From contig JAQGPJ010000012.1 in assembly GCA_028293125.1 (NCBI GenBank), forward strand, positions 164,707 to 228,706: a stretch of 64,000 bases of DNA, written 5' to 3'. Numbering within the stretch: the first letter of the stretch is position 1; each line of letters begins with the position of its first letter. Source of the DNA: Verrucomicrobiales bacterium (lineage in GTDB: Bacteria; Verrucomicrobiota; Verrucomicrobiia; Verrucomicrobiales; V1-33). Positions 47,600 through 56,120 of the stretch are shown here, piece by piece. The position numbers and the translations under genes were made by a program. Under the pieces are notes generated by a model. It searched no databases and had not been told where the DNA came from. It was given only the letters and a program-made list of their open reading frames with translations.

Positions 47600-48526
47600 A
47601 TGCACATTTCCGATATTCTGGCCTCCACGCCGACCACGCTGTCATTCGAGTTTTTTCCACCGAAAACACCGGAGGCCGTGGAGCGGCTGTATGAAACCAT
47701 CTCCCAGCTGGAGCCCTACCAGCCCTCGTTCGTCAGCGTCACCTACGGGGCGGGCGGCGGCACACGGGAGATGACCCACGACCTTGTGGTGCGGCTGAAA
47801 CAGACCACGGAGCTGGACCCCATTCCCCATCTCACGTGTGTCTGCCACCAGGAGGGGGAAATTGCGGAAATCCTGGAGCGCTACGCCGCCGCCGGGGTCA
47901 GCAATATCCTCGCCCTCCGCGGCGATCCCCCGACGGACCGCGCGGGGTATGACCGGTCGAAGGACGCCTTCAAATACGCCTCCGACCTCGTGGCCTACAT
48001 CCGCCGCTTCAACGACAGCAAAGCCCATCCCGATTCCCGGGGCTTCGGCATCGGCGTGGCGGGCTTTCCGGAGGGGCATCCGCTGACGCCGAACCGGCTG
48101 GTCGAAATGGACCATCTGAAGGCCAAGATCGATGCCGGAGCAGACTATATCTGCACCCAGCTCTTTTTTGACAATCACGACTTCTACGACTTCCGCGAGC
48201 GCTGCTCCCTGGCGGGCATCCATGTGCCCATCATCGCCGGCATCATGCCCATCACCACCACCAACGGCATGAAACGCATGGCCGAGCTGTCCGGCGGCTC
48301 CGTTTTTCCTGCTCGCCTGCTCAAGAACCTCCAGCGCGCCGGCAGCGACCCCGAGGCCATCCGCCGTGTGGGGCTGCACTACGCCACCGAGCAGTGCGCC
48401 GACCTGCTGAACAACAAGGTGGCCGGCATCCACTTCTACACTCTCAACCAGTCCACAGCCACGCGCGAAATCTACGCCAGCCTGGGCCTCAAGGACAGCC
48501 GCGCCCTGATGCCCTCCGTGGCCTGA
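47600..48526 (+). CDS. metF: Methylenetetrahydrofolate reductase
   Basis: Reduces 5,10-methylene-THF to 5-methyl-THF for methionine synthesis, with FAD as cofactor. It is 308 residues, the normal bacterial length. It starts HISDILASTPTTLSFEFFPP, with FVSVTYGAGGGTREMTHDLV, SNILALRGDPPTDRAGYDRS and DYICTQLFFDNHDFYDFRER, all family blocks. The Glu of EFFPPK is the catalytic acid. It has its own start 136 bases after the synthetase gene. I looked for but could not identify a SAM or SAH riboswitch in that gap. Confidence 0.95.
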   Translation: MHISDILASTPTTLSFEFFPPKTPEAVERLYETISQLEPYQPSFVSVTYGAGGGTREMTHDLVVRLKQTTELDPIPHLTCVCHQEGEIAEILERYAAAGVSNILALRGDPPTDRAGYDRSKDAFKYASDLVAYIRRFNDSKAHPDSRGFGIGVAGFPEGHPLTPNRLVEMDHLKAKIDAGADYICTQLFFDNHDFYDFRERCSLAGIHVPIIAGIMPITTTNGMKRMAELSGGSVFPARLLKNLQRAGSDPEAIRRVGLHYATEQCADLLNNKVAGIHFYTLNQSTATREIYASLGLKDSRALMPSVA

Positions 48527-48579
48527 GGCTCAAGGATTCCAGCCAGAGCCGCGGGATGGCGTTTGCCATTCCGGGGCAG

Positions 48580-48935
48580 TCAGGGTTTTGGCCGCCCATC
48601 CGGGACGGCGGCGTATCCTGACAGTCCGTCCGAAGACCGCCACTTCCGGGATCGGGGGTTTTTCAGATAGTAGAAGCGCCCGTCCTTCGCGCCGCGGAGG
48701 AAATCGGGGACGCCGTCGGCGTTGAAATCCACCGTGGCGGGGCTGACGTCATGGCCTTCGATATTCTGCCGCACCAGCCGTCCCGGTCCTCAAAGGTCCG
48801 GCCGCTGTCCGTGCCGCCGGTCCGGCGGTGCAAACTGACGCTGGTGGAATTGGTGAGGAAATCCAGCCGCTCATCACCGTCCCAGTCAGTCACGCACAGC
48901 TTCCGCCGATTCGGGAAAGACAGGGCAGGAGAAAA
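48580..48935 (-). pseudogene. Frameshifted FG-GAP/VCBS-repeat remnant
   Basis: On the minus strand two frames together give an FG-GAP-type repeat text: FPNRRKLCVTDWDGDERLDF in one frame, then VSPATVDFNADGVPDFLRGA and DGRFYYLKNPRS in the next. The Asp-rich calcium-loop motifs (DWDGDERLDF, DFNADGVPDF) are clear. A one-base shift near 48776-48785 joins them, and there is no start codon or signal peptide. It looks like the 3' end of a lost secreted-protein gene, next to the sialidase stop codon. A sequencing error at the shift would still leave it without a beginning. Confidence 0.7.
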
Positions 48936-48942
48936 TCCGGTC

Positions 48943-50076
48943 TCACTTGGGCCAGGCGCCGTCCACAAAATCGTGCGGCTGCAGCTTGTCAGGATCAATC
49001 ACCGCATGGCGGATGAGTTTGCGCTTCCAAGTCCATGAGAGATGCACCCGGCCGTCCGCGCTTTGGATCATGGCCGGATAACTGTATTCCCCGGGCTTGT
49101 CCTCCAGCACCAAGGCCGCCTGCCAGATTTTCCCGTCGCGGGAGACCGCCAGATTCAGAGGCGTGCGCTTGCCGCCCCACTCACCGGGATCGCCGGGCAC
49201 ATGGTTGTAAATGATCAGCTGCCGCCCGTCCCGGAGCGTGACCGCATCCGTGCCGGAATTGGGATTGGGCAGGGTGCCAAGGGTCATGGTGCCCCATGTG
49301 CGGCCGCCGTCAGTGGAGGCAATTTCAAAAATGCGGTTCTGCCGGGTGCGGCCGATGGCCAGCAGGCCACCGTTTTCCGTGAAGAGAATGCTGGGCTGGA
49401 TGGCCTGGATGGCGGTCCCGTCATTGAGGGGACCGGTGGCCGACCACGTTCTGCCAAAATCCGGCGTGCGCTCAAAGCTGACCGTCCACTTGCTCTCCTC
49501 CTCCGGGGTCTCGTGGCTGACCGGGCATAGCAGATCGCCATTGGGCAGCTGCACGGGCTTGTTTTTGATGGGTCCCAGAATGCCCTCCGGCAGGCGGTGG
49601 GGCTCCTCCCACGTGCGGCCCCCGTCGTTGGACCGGGTCAGCATTCCCCACCAGGTTTCGGGCGTGGGGCCAACCTTGTAAAACAGCAGCAGCGGGCCCT
49701 CCTTCGGCTGGAACAGCACCGGATTCCATGAGGGATGACGGACCACGGCACCGTCGGTTTTGGTGAACTGCACGCCGTTCGCCACTTCGGAGGGTGCGGT
49801 CCATTTTCCATTTTCCTGACGGGAAACCCAGATGCCCACGTCAGGATGTTTTTCATGCGTGCCGCCGAACCATGCGGCCACCAGAGTCCCATCTTTGGCC
49901 TGGGCCAGAGTGGACGCGTGGCAGGAGGGGAAGGGGACGGACTCATAAATGAATTCCGACGACAGCAGGGCGCTGTCCCCCTCCACGGCGTTGGCGGTGG
50001 GAGTGCCGGCAAAGGTCAGGAAAGCGGGCAGCGCCGGCAGCAGCAGGGAGACAGGAAAAGGAAAATGAAGAGTCAT
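48943..50076 (-). CDS. Secreted sialidase/BNR-repeat hydrolase
   Basis: A 377-residue exported six-blade propeller protein of the exo-alpha-sialidase type (BNR_2-like). The signal peptide is at the N-terminus (FPVSLLLPALPAFLTFAGTP). Asp-box motifs SNDGGRTW, TPDFGRTW and STDGGRTW are visible, plus a weaker SRDGKIW. The N-terminal VPFPSCHASTLAQAKDGTLV and WFGGTHEKHPDVGIW are typical of this branch. It would cleave sugar acids or related glycosides outside the cytoplasm; whether sialic acid is the true substrate is not shown. The start is ATG 50076. Confidence 0.88.
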   Translation of the reverse strand: MTLHFPFPVSLLLPALPAFLTFAGTPTANAVEGDSALLSSEFIYESVPFPSCHASTLAQAKDGTLVAAWFGGTHEKHPDVGIWVSRQENGKWTAPSEVANGVQFTKTDGAVVRHPSWNPVLFQPKEGPLLLFYKVGPTPETWWGMLTRSNDGGRTWEEPHRLPEGILGPIKNKPVQLPNGDLLCPVSHETPEEESKWTVSFERTPDFGRTWSATGPLNDGTAIQAIQPSILFTENGGLLAIGRTRQNRIFEIASTDGGRTWGTMTLGTLPNPNSGTDAVTLRDGRQLIIYNHVPGDPGEWGGKRTPLNLAVSRDGKIWQAALVLEDKPGEYSYPAMIQSADGRVHLSWTWKRKLIRHAVIDPDKLQPHDFVDGAWPK

Positions 50077-50382
50077 AACGGTGATGGCGGACGGAACAAA
50101 GACGCGCCGGACAGGGCCGGCCCTTTCGGCGGAAAACCCGGTATCCGTGAATGGGAAAGACTGGGGCCAGGCTGCCGCCCTCTGGTTTCCCTCATCCGTC
50201 AGATGCTGTTTTTTCGTCTTAGGGAAGTCGTAAATGGCATTGATTTGCCTGCGGGGTCCCGTAGGCTGCCGTCCCTCCGCCACCCTTTCATAAAGTGCGG
50301 AGCTGAAGGCGGAAATCTCTTCAAAAACCAATCCCGCCTTTCCCCAAGTCACACCCTTACACACGGAATTATTCCGCCCGCC
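50077..50382. other. Divergent promoter region
   Basis: About 306 bases between the sialidase and the RGG-rich gene, which point away from each other. Promoters for both must lie here. AT-richer patches at 50207-50245 and 50330-50378 are the likely places; no convincing boxes were seen. Confidence 0.4.
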
Positions 50383-53079
50383 ATGTCCGATCCCGAACCT
50401 ATCGACCTCTCCCAATTGCAGAATCTCAATCTGGCGCCTGACTGGGTGGGGGATCTGCAGCGCCGGGATACTGCCCCCGGTGAAGTGGTCTGGGGACGCG
50501 CTCCGGACAGTGGAGGCCGAGGCAATGCCGGCGGCGGGGCCCGTGGCTTTGACAGCCGCGGTCCGCGCCGTGACGGCGGCGGCGGTGGACGTGGTGATTT
50601 TCAGTCCCGTGGACCCGGCGGTCCGCGCGGCCCCCGTCAGGATGACCGTGGTCCCCGTCCTGGAGGCGGAGGTGGTTTCGGCGGCCCCCGCCCGGCGGGC
50701 GGAGGCGGTGGTGGTGGATTCGGTGGCCCGCGCCCGGCGGGCGGTGGTTTTGGAGGTCCGCGTCCCCCCGGAGGGGGCGGCGGGGGAGCTGGCGGCCAGT
50801 TTGGAGGTCCCCGGCCTGATGGTCCGCGCGGTCCGCGTCCGGAAGGCCGTGGAGGTCCGGGTCCCGGAGGTGACCGCCGTGAAGGCGGTGGTTTTGGCGG
50901 CGGTGACCGCCGTGAGGGCGGCGGCGGAGGCCGTGGGGAATTCAGGGGCCGCGGGCCGTATCAGGGCGGGCAGGGACGTTTTGAGGAGCGCCAGCATGCG
51001 GAGCCGCTGCCCGGCTGGAGTGTGCGCCTGTTTGCCGAGCCCCGCTCGCTGGAGGCCATCGTCCGTCAGATCAAGGCTTCCGGCCGCGCCTATCCGGTGT
51101 TCGAGCTGGGCCGCCTGTTCCTGGCGGGCCGTGACCGTTATATCGCCTCCTTCTCCCGTCAGACCCCGCCGCCTGCGAAGCGCCCGGCCAAGGGTGAGCC
51201 AGTGCCGGAGGCGGAGCCTCTGGAGGGGCCGGCGGAGATTTTCCAAGTCATCACCGACAGCTCCCTGTGGCTGACGCGGGAGGAGGCCATCCGGCACATC
51301 CTGCATGGTGCCGGCATTCAGAATTTCTACCGCCGTGAAACGGTTTCCATCGATCCGCCGAAGGGAATATTCACCGCGGTGGCCGTATGCGGTTTCTCGG
51401 GGGAGGTCCTGGGCCCGCCGAACCACCACTCCTTCCAGAGCACGGTCGCCCGTCTGCACCGCGAGAGGTTCTCCAACATTCCTATCGACCGCTACAAATC
51501 CCGCATCCGCACGGAGAAGGATGAGGCCCAAGTGGCCAAGTGGCTGGAAAACCAGAGCACCACTACGGTTTACGTGCCGGTGACGCCGGAGGAGGTGGCT
51601 GCCGCCGCCGCCAAGGCCAAGGCGGACGCTGCGGCTCCCACTCCTGCCTCCACTGCGGAGAAACCTGCCGCCGCTGAGGAATCCACCGCTGAACCGGCAA
51701 CGGAGGAGGCTTCCGCCGCCGGTGCTCCGGAGGAGAATGCCGCCGCCGCCGCCGCTTCGGCCTCTGAGGAAATCCCGGAGGAGTTTGTCCGTGCGCCGGG
51801 CAACGAGGCCGCCGCCCCGCCGGCTGCGGTGGATGCTCCGGCCCCGCTGAAAACGCAGGCGGAGATGGAGGCCCACTTCCTCCAGCACCATGCTCCCAAT
51901 GCGGTGAAGGCCGTAACCCGCGCCAAGGTCCCGGGCAGCATCCCCGGCAAGCTCCTAGCCCCGCCGCTGCTGGCCCTGCTGCGCATGGAGGTGGAGCAGC
52001 AGCAGCGTTTCCCGATGCAACTGGTGCAGGATCTTTGCCGGGACTTGGAGAAGCAGAGCCTCAAATTCTTCAAACGCGACCGCAAGGCCACCTTCGTCTG
52101 CCGCACCCGCCCGCACTATATTGCGGACGAGGCGCATCTTTCCCCGAGACTGCGCAGCATCGTCGGTGTCGTCCGGGGCAATCCGGGTATCACGCTCTCC
52201 CGCCTGGTTTCGACCTTGGCACCTCACGTGGAGCTTTCCTCCAAGCCGTCCGCCCCAGTGGCGCCGGCTTCCGAAGCCGCAGCCCCCGCCGCGGCTGAAG
52301 CGCCCGTGGAAGTGAAACCTCATGACACTCCGGAAGCCGTGACCGCACCCGTGGCTGAAGCCCCCCCGGCTGGGGAGCCCGCCGCTGCCGGAATTCCGGA
52401 GGTGGAGGCTGTTTCCGCGGAAGCGGCGGCTGAATCCGCTGTGGAGTCCGTGGCCACCGATCCCGCTCCGGAAACGGGAAGCGGAGAGGCTGCCTCCGAA
52501 CCTGCTGCTGAAACGGAATCCGAACCCGCGTCCGCCGCTCCTGCTGAACCCGCAGGAGCCGAGGAGCCAGGCACCCCGGTGGAGACCACTTCCTCCACGG
52601 AATCCCCTGCGGAGGCTGTGGCCAAAACAGCGGCGGTTGCCGAAGCCAGTCCGCTGGCGGCTCCCGCTCCCGCAGCGGCCCCCCACCTGACGGCTGACGA
52701 GATCGCCGTGCTCCAGGATCTGCGCTGGCTGGTGCAGGAAGGGTATGTGACGGAGTTCGCCAGTGGTGAACTCCAGATCCTTGGCCGCCCGCCACAGCCT
52801 GCTCCCGAGAAGAAGGAGAAGGAAAAATCGCCGCCCGCCGCCGCTGCTGCCCCCGCCCCCGCCGTTGCTGAAAGCGGTGCCGAGGCCGGAGCTAAAGCTG
52901 AAACGCCGGCTGCGGACCAATCCGCCACCGAGGAAACTGCCGGAGCTGATCCAGAGGCTGAAGCTTCCGCTCCCCCCGCATCTGAGGAGACGCCCGCTTC
53001 CGATTCCGTTGCGGAAACGGAACCCGACGCCGTTCCTGAAGCTGAAGCCGGCAAGGAATCTGCGAAAACAGAAGACTGA
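50383..53079 (+). CDS. RGG-rich and Ala/Glu-rich protein of unknown function
   Basis: An 898-residue protein without signal peptide or membrane helix, so probably cytosolic. After a short start (MSDPEPIDLSQLQNLNLAPD) residues about 45-205 are Gly/Arg/Pro repeats of RGG and FGGPRP type. A folded domain follows (about 207-395; for example LEAIVRQIKASGRAYPVFEL and EEAIRHILHGAGIQNFYRRE). A second is at about 500-615 (LLALLRMEVEQQQRFPMQLV, RTRPHYIADEAHLSPRLRSI). A short winged-helix-like piece lies near 770 (LTADEIAVLQDLRWLVQEGY). Ala/Glu/Pro linkers join them. RGG tracts suggest RNA binding; this is an inference. Confidence 0.8.
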   Translation: MSDPEPIDLSQLQNLNLAPDWVGDLQRRDTAPGEVVWGRAPDSGGRGNAGGGARGFDSRGPRRDGGGGGRGDFQSRGPGGPRGPRQDDRGPRPGGGGGFGGPRPAGGGGGGGFGGPRPAGGGFGGPRPPGGGGGGAGGQFGGPRPDGPRGPRPEGRGGPGPGGDRREGGGFGGGDRREGGGGGRGEFRGRGPYQGGQGRFEERQHAEPLPGWSVRLFAEPRSLEAIVRQIKASGRAYPVFELGRLFLAGRDRYIASFSRQTPPPAKRPAKGEPVPEAEPLEGPAEIFQVITDSSLWLTREEAIRHILHGAGIQNFYRRETVSIDPPKGIFTAVAVCGFSGEVLGPPNHHSFQSTVARLHRERFSNIPIDRYKSRIRTEKDEAQVAKWLENQSTTTVYVPVTPEEVAAAAAKAKADAAAPTPASTAEKPAAAEESTAEPATEEASAAGAPEENAAAAAASASEEIPEEFVRAPGNEAAAPPAAVDAPAPLKTQAEMEAHFLQHHAPNAVKAVTRAKVPGSIPGKLLAPPLLALLRMEVEQQQRFPMQLVQDLCRDLEKQSLKFFKRDRKATFVCRTRPHYIADEAHLSPRLRSIVGVVRGNPGITLSRLVSTLAPHVELSSKPSAPVAPASEAAAPAAAEAPVEVKPHDTPEAVTAPVAEAPPAGEPAAAGIPEVEAVSAEAAAESAVESVATDPAPETGSGEAASEPAAETESEPASAAPAEPAGAEEPGTPVETTSSTESPAEAVAKTAAVAEASPLAAPAPAAAPHLTADEIAVLQDLRWLVQEGYVTEFASGELQILGRPPQPAPEKKEKEKSPPAAAAAPAPAVAESGAEAGAKAETPAADQSATEETAGADPEAEASAPPASEETPASDSVAETEPDAVPEAEAGKESAKTED

Positions 53080-53138
53080 AAGGTCACTGGCCCTCGCGGC
53101 TCTTTTGTAAAGGGCTGCTGAAATCAATCAATCACCCA

Positions 53139-53172
53139 CGGCCTCCGTTGCTCCTGTCAGCAGCGGAGGCCG
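53139..53172 (+). terminator. Terminator-like hairpin
   Basis: A 14-bp stem with one G-T pair (53139-53152 with 53159-53172) lies about 60 bases after the RGG-rich gene. The following T run is weak, so intrinsic termination is likely but not certain. Confidence 0.6.
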
Positions 53173-53316
53173 CTGTGCTTTCAGGGCATCTTCCGGAATC
53201 CCGTGGCTGAGTCAGCTAATTTCAAAAGGACTGCCACCGTATAAAACCGCCTTGGACGCGTTCACAAAAACGCGGTGACCAAACCTGAAATTGGCGTTAA
53301 GGGCTGTCCGCCACCT

Positions 53317-55863
53317 GTGAATCCTTCCCGCCTTTTCCCCATCCTGTGCCTCCGCTGGCTTATTCCGCTCCTGCTTATGGGCGTTCTGGCTCGGGCTGAG
53401 GAGGCTGTTCTGAAGGTGGACTTCTCCATTCACGCTGGAACCATCCGTCCCCTGCACGGCATCAACAAAGGACCACTGGCACCGGGGGGGATTTTTGATG
53501 TGGTTCAGGAGCAGAAGGAACTGGGAATTCCCTTCACGCGCCTGCACGACTGCGGTTGGCCGAATCCGTATGTGGTCGATCATCATGCCGTTTTCCCCAA
53601 TCCGGACGCCGATCCCGCCCTGCCGGAGAGCTACGATTTCAGGCTGACGGACGAATACATCACCGCTGTCCGTCAAACCGGCGCGGAACCCATTTACCGG
53701 CTGGGCGAGAGCATTGAGCACACGGGCGTGAAAAGGTATGTGCATCCACCCGCTGACATGGAGAAATGGGCGGCGGTCTGCGTCGGCATCATCCGGCATT
53801 ACAATGAGGGGTGGGCCAACGGATTCCACCACCGCATCCGCTATTGGGAGATCTGGAATGAGCCCGAGAACCGCCCGGCGATGTGGAGCGGGACAGACGA
53901 TGACTATCTGCGGCTCTACCGCACCGCCGCGCTGGCCATCAAAAAGCAGTTTCCGGATTTGAAAGTCGGCGGCCCGGCGCTGGGGGCCAGCGGCGGTTTT
54001 GTGAATGGGAAGTTCGTCCCCACGGATTTTGCGGTCCGTTTTCTGGCCATGTGCCGCACGGACCATGTGCCGCTGAATTTCTTTTCCTGGCATTGCTACA
54101 CGGCGGACCCCACGGAATTGACCGCACGCTCCACGGCTATCCGCCGGCTGCTGGATTCCAAGGGGTTCACGGATACGGAGAACCATCTGAACGAGTGGAA
54201 CTTTCTCCCCGGCAACAGCTGGGAGCCGATTACCAAATCGGGAACCGCCGCCGGCCGTCAGCGGTGGTACGGGGAAATGGCGGGCGCGCCGGGAGCCGCG
54301 TTCACCACTGCGGCGCTTATAGAGCTGCAGGACGTGCCGGTGGATGTCTGCAATTTCTTCCACGGGGAACTGGGTGGATTCGGTATCTTCACCGGGCAGG
54401 GTGTGCCGCTGAAAGTTTGGCAGGCTCTCCGCGCCTTTCAGGGGCTTGTGGAGACGCCCCGGCGTGTGGGGACCGGGGGGGGCGTGGCCGGCAAGTTGGC
54501 CTTTGCCGCCGGTCTGAGCACCGATGGGCGGGAGGCCACCCTCCTGATCAGCAACTTCGCCGACCCGCGCCAGGACATTTCCCTGAATTGGAAAGGATTT
54601 GCATGGGAGGGCGGGGTGGCCGCGGAGATCCGCATCGTGGATCCGGCCAGTGATTTTTCCAATGCCCGGACGGAATCGGTCAGGGGTGAAAGCCCGGCGC
54701 TGCGCCTGACGCTGAAGGCTCCGGCCATTGCGCTGGTCCGGCTGCGTCCGGCTGACGGCGCGACCGCAAAAACAACGCTTTCGGTCACATCGCCCGCGGA
54801 CCGGCTGGTGTTTCAGCGCGATCAGGCTGGGAATGCAACGATGGCTGTCACCGGAAACTGCGCGTGGCTGGGAGCGGCGGTGGAAGCGCGGCTGCTGGAC
54901 GCTGCCACGGGCAAGGTCGCCAAGGATTGGACCTCGCTTGGGACGGTTCAACCGGATTTCACCTATGGAGGAAAATTGACGGCCGCGGCGGGCTGGTATT
55001 CGCTGGAGGTCCATGCCCGTGCTGATGGGAACTCCGCCACCGCAACGGTTGGCCGGGTGGGGGTCGGTGAGGTTTTTGTGGTTGTCGGCCACTCGGTCGC
55101 CCATGGCGGTGAAATTAATCTTCCTGGAGCGGAGGACGACCGCATCAACACCATCGCGCTGCCGCCGGGTGATCGGGAATCCCGTCGCCAATACCAATCC
55201 ACCGGCGACCCGCGCTTCCTGCCGGAGGTGGTGGGCAGCCATTTCGGTTCCAACGTCCAGCCCGCTCCAGCCGGGCACGGCACCTACTTCTGGGCCGCCT
55301 TCGCAGAGCACGTGGCCCGCGAGCAAAACGTGCCGGTGCTGCTGCTGAACGCGGCCTTCGGAGGCACCAGTCTGGAGCATTGGGCCAAATCCGCCCGGGG
55401 CGCACCGTTCGACCACCCGTTTGTGAACGCATCCATCCGCATGCCATACATCCGTCTGGAGCATGCGCTGACCAAATACGGCGCGGTCACGGGTCTGCGC
55501 GCGGTCCTTGCGGACCATGGGCAGAATGATTGGCCGGAGAAAGACGTGGAGAAGATCCTCACGAATTACAAAGCATGGATCGATCAGGCCCGGAAAGACG
55601 CCGGTTTCCCCAACCTCGCAGTCGTGGTGAACCGCCAGTCGCCCCCCGGGGACATGGGCCGGATCCGCCGGGTGCAGCAGCGCATGATTGCGGAAGATCC
55701 CTACTGCTTCCCCGGTCCGGATTATGACACCCTGGCTCCGGAGGACACCACGGACAAAGTCCACCTCAGCGCCTCCGGTGCTGTGAAAGCGGCCCGGCTC
55801 TGGGCAGATGCTCTGGATGCGGCCTTCTTTGAAACGGCGCAGCCTTGCCCGGCACGTCAGTAA
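53317..55863 (+). CDS. GH39-like glycosidase fused to SGNH hydrolase
   Basis: An 848-residue secreted enzyme with two catalytic modules. The N-terminal (beta/alpha)8 part (about 35-440) has RYWEIWNEPENRP with acid/base Glu near 182, and NHLNEWNFLPGN with the likely nucleophile Glu near 293, the clan GH-A arrangement closest to GH39. The C-terminal part (about 590-848) is SGNH/sialate-O-acetylesterase-like: Ser593 in VVVGHSVAHGG, ADHGQND near 735, and DKVHLS with Asp813 and His816. Substrate is probably a decorated, O-acylated polysaccharide. I use GTG 53317, which gives a signal peptide; GTG 53275 adds 14 residues. No ATG is available upstream. Confidence 0.85.
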   Translation: MNPSRLFPILCLRWLIPLLLMGVLARAEEAVLKVDFSIHAGTIRPLHGINKGPLAPGGIFDVVQEQKELGIPFTRLHDCGWPNPYVVDHHAVFPNPDADPALPESYDFRLTDEYITAVRQTGAEPIYRLGESIEHTGVKRYVHPPADMEKWAAVCVGIIRHYNEGWANGFHHRIRYWEIWNEPENRPAMWSGTDDDYLRLYRTAALAIKKQFPDLKVGGPALGASGGFVNGKFVPTDFAVRFLAMCRTDHVPLNFFSWHCYTADPTELTARSTAIRRLLDSKGFTDTENHLNEWNFLPGNSWEPITKSGTAAGRQRWYGEMAGAPGAAFTTAALIELQDVPVDVCNFFHGELGGFGIFTGQGVPLKVWQALRAFQGLVETPRRVGTGGGVAGKLAFAAGLSTDGREATLLISNFADPRQDISLNWKGFAWEGGVAAEIRIVDPASDFSNARTESVRGESPALRLTLKAPAIALVRLRPADGATAKTTLSVTSPADRLVFQRDQAGNATMAVTGNCAWLGAAVEARLLDAATGKVAKDWTSLGTVQPDFTYGGKLTAAAGWYSLEVHARADGNSATATVGRVGVGEVFVVVGHSVAHGGEINLPGAEDDRINTIALPPGDRESRRQYQSTGDPRFLPEVVGSHFGSNVQPAPAGHGTYFWAAFAEHVAREQNVPVLLLNAAFGGTSLEHWAKSARGAPFDHPFVNASIRMPYIRLEHALTKYGAVTGLRAVLADHGQNDWPEKDVEKILTNYKAWIDQARKDAGFPNLAVVVNRQSPPGDMGRIRRVQQRMIAEDPYCFPGPDYDTLAPEDTTDKVHLSASGAVKAARLWADALDAAFFETAQPCPARQ

Positions 55864-55880
55864 GACTGTCCTGACAAGTT

Positions 55881-55901
55881 GCTTCCGCCGCAGCCGGAAG
55901 C
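55881..55901 (+). repeat. Short hairpin after the glycosidase gene
   Basis: 7-bp arms (GCTTCCG and CGGAAGC) around a 7-base loop, 17 bases past the stop codon and followed by TCCTT. It could be a weak terminator. The remaining 220 bases up to the next gene show no further structure. Confidence 0.35.
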
Positions 55902-56120
55902 TCCTTGGCGTGCGGGTTATCCCGGTTTTGCTCAGGGCTTCCATGGAAGCATCCTCGTTTTCTGGAAAAACAATGTTCCGCTGCAGTTCCGGTTTCAGCC
56001 TTCCGGGGAACGCCTGGCTTATGAAAGGGCGCATGCTTCGGTTGGGGATTCGGCAACATGAAGGTCCGGCAGGCTTATTGATCTGGACCGATTCCTGACA
56101 AAATGACACGATGACCCGTG

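Noticed and set aside
50077..51891. N-terminal extension of the sialidase to 982 residues
   Set aside because: It is antisense to the RGG-rich gene. The signal peptide begins at ATG 50076.
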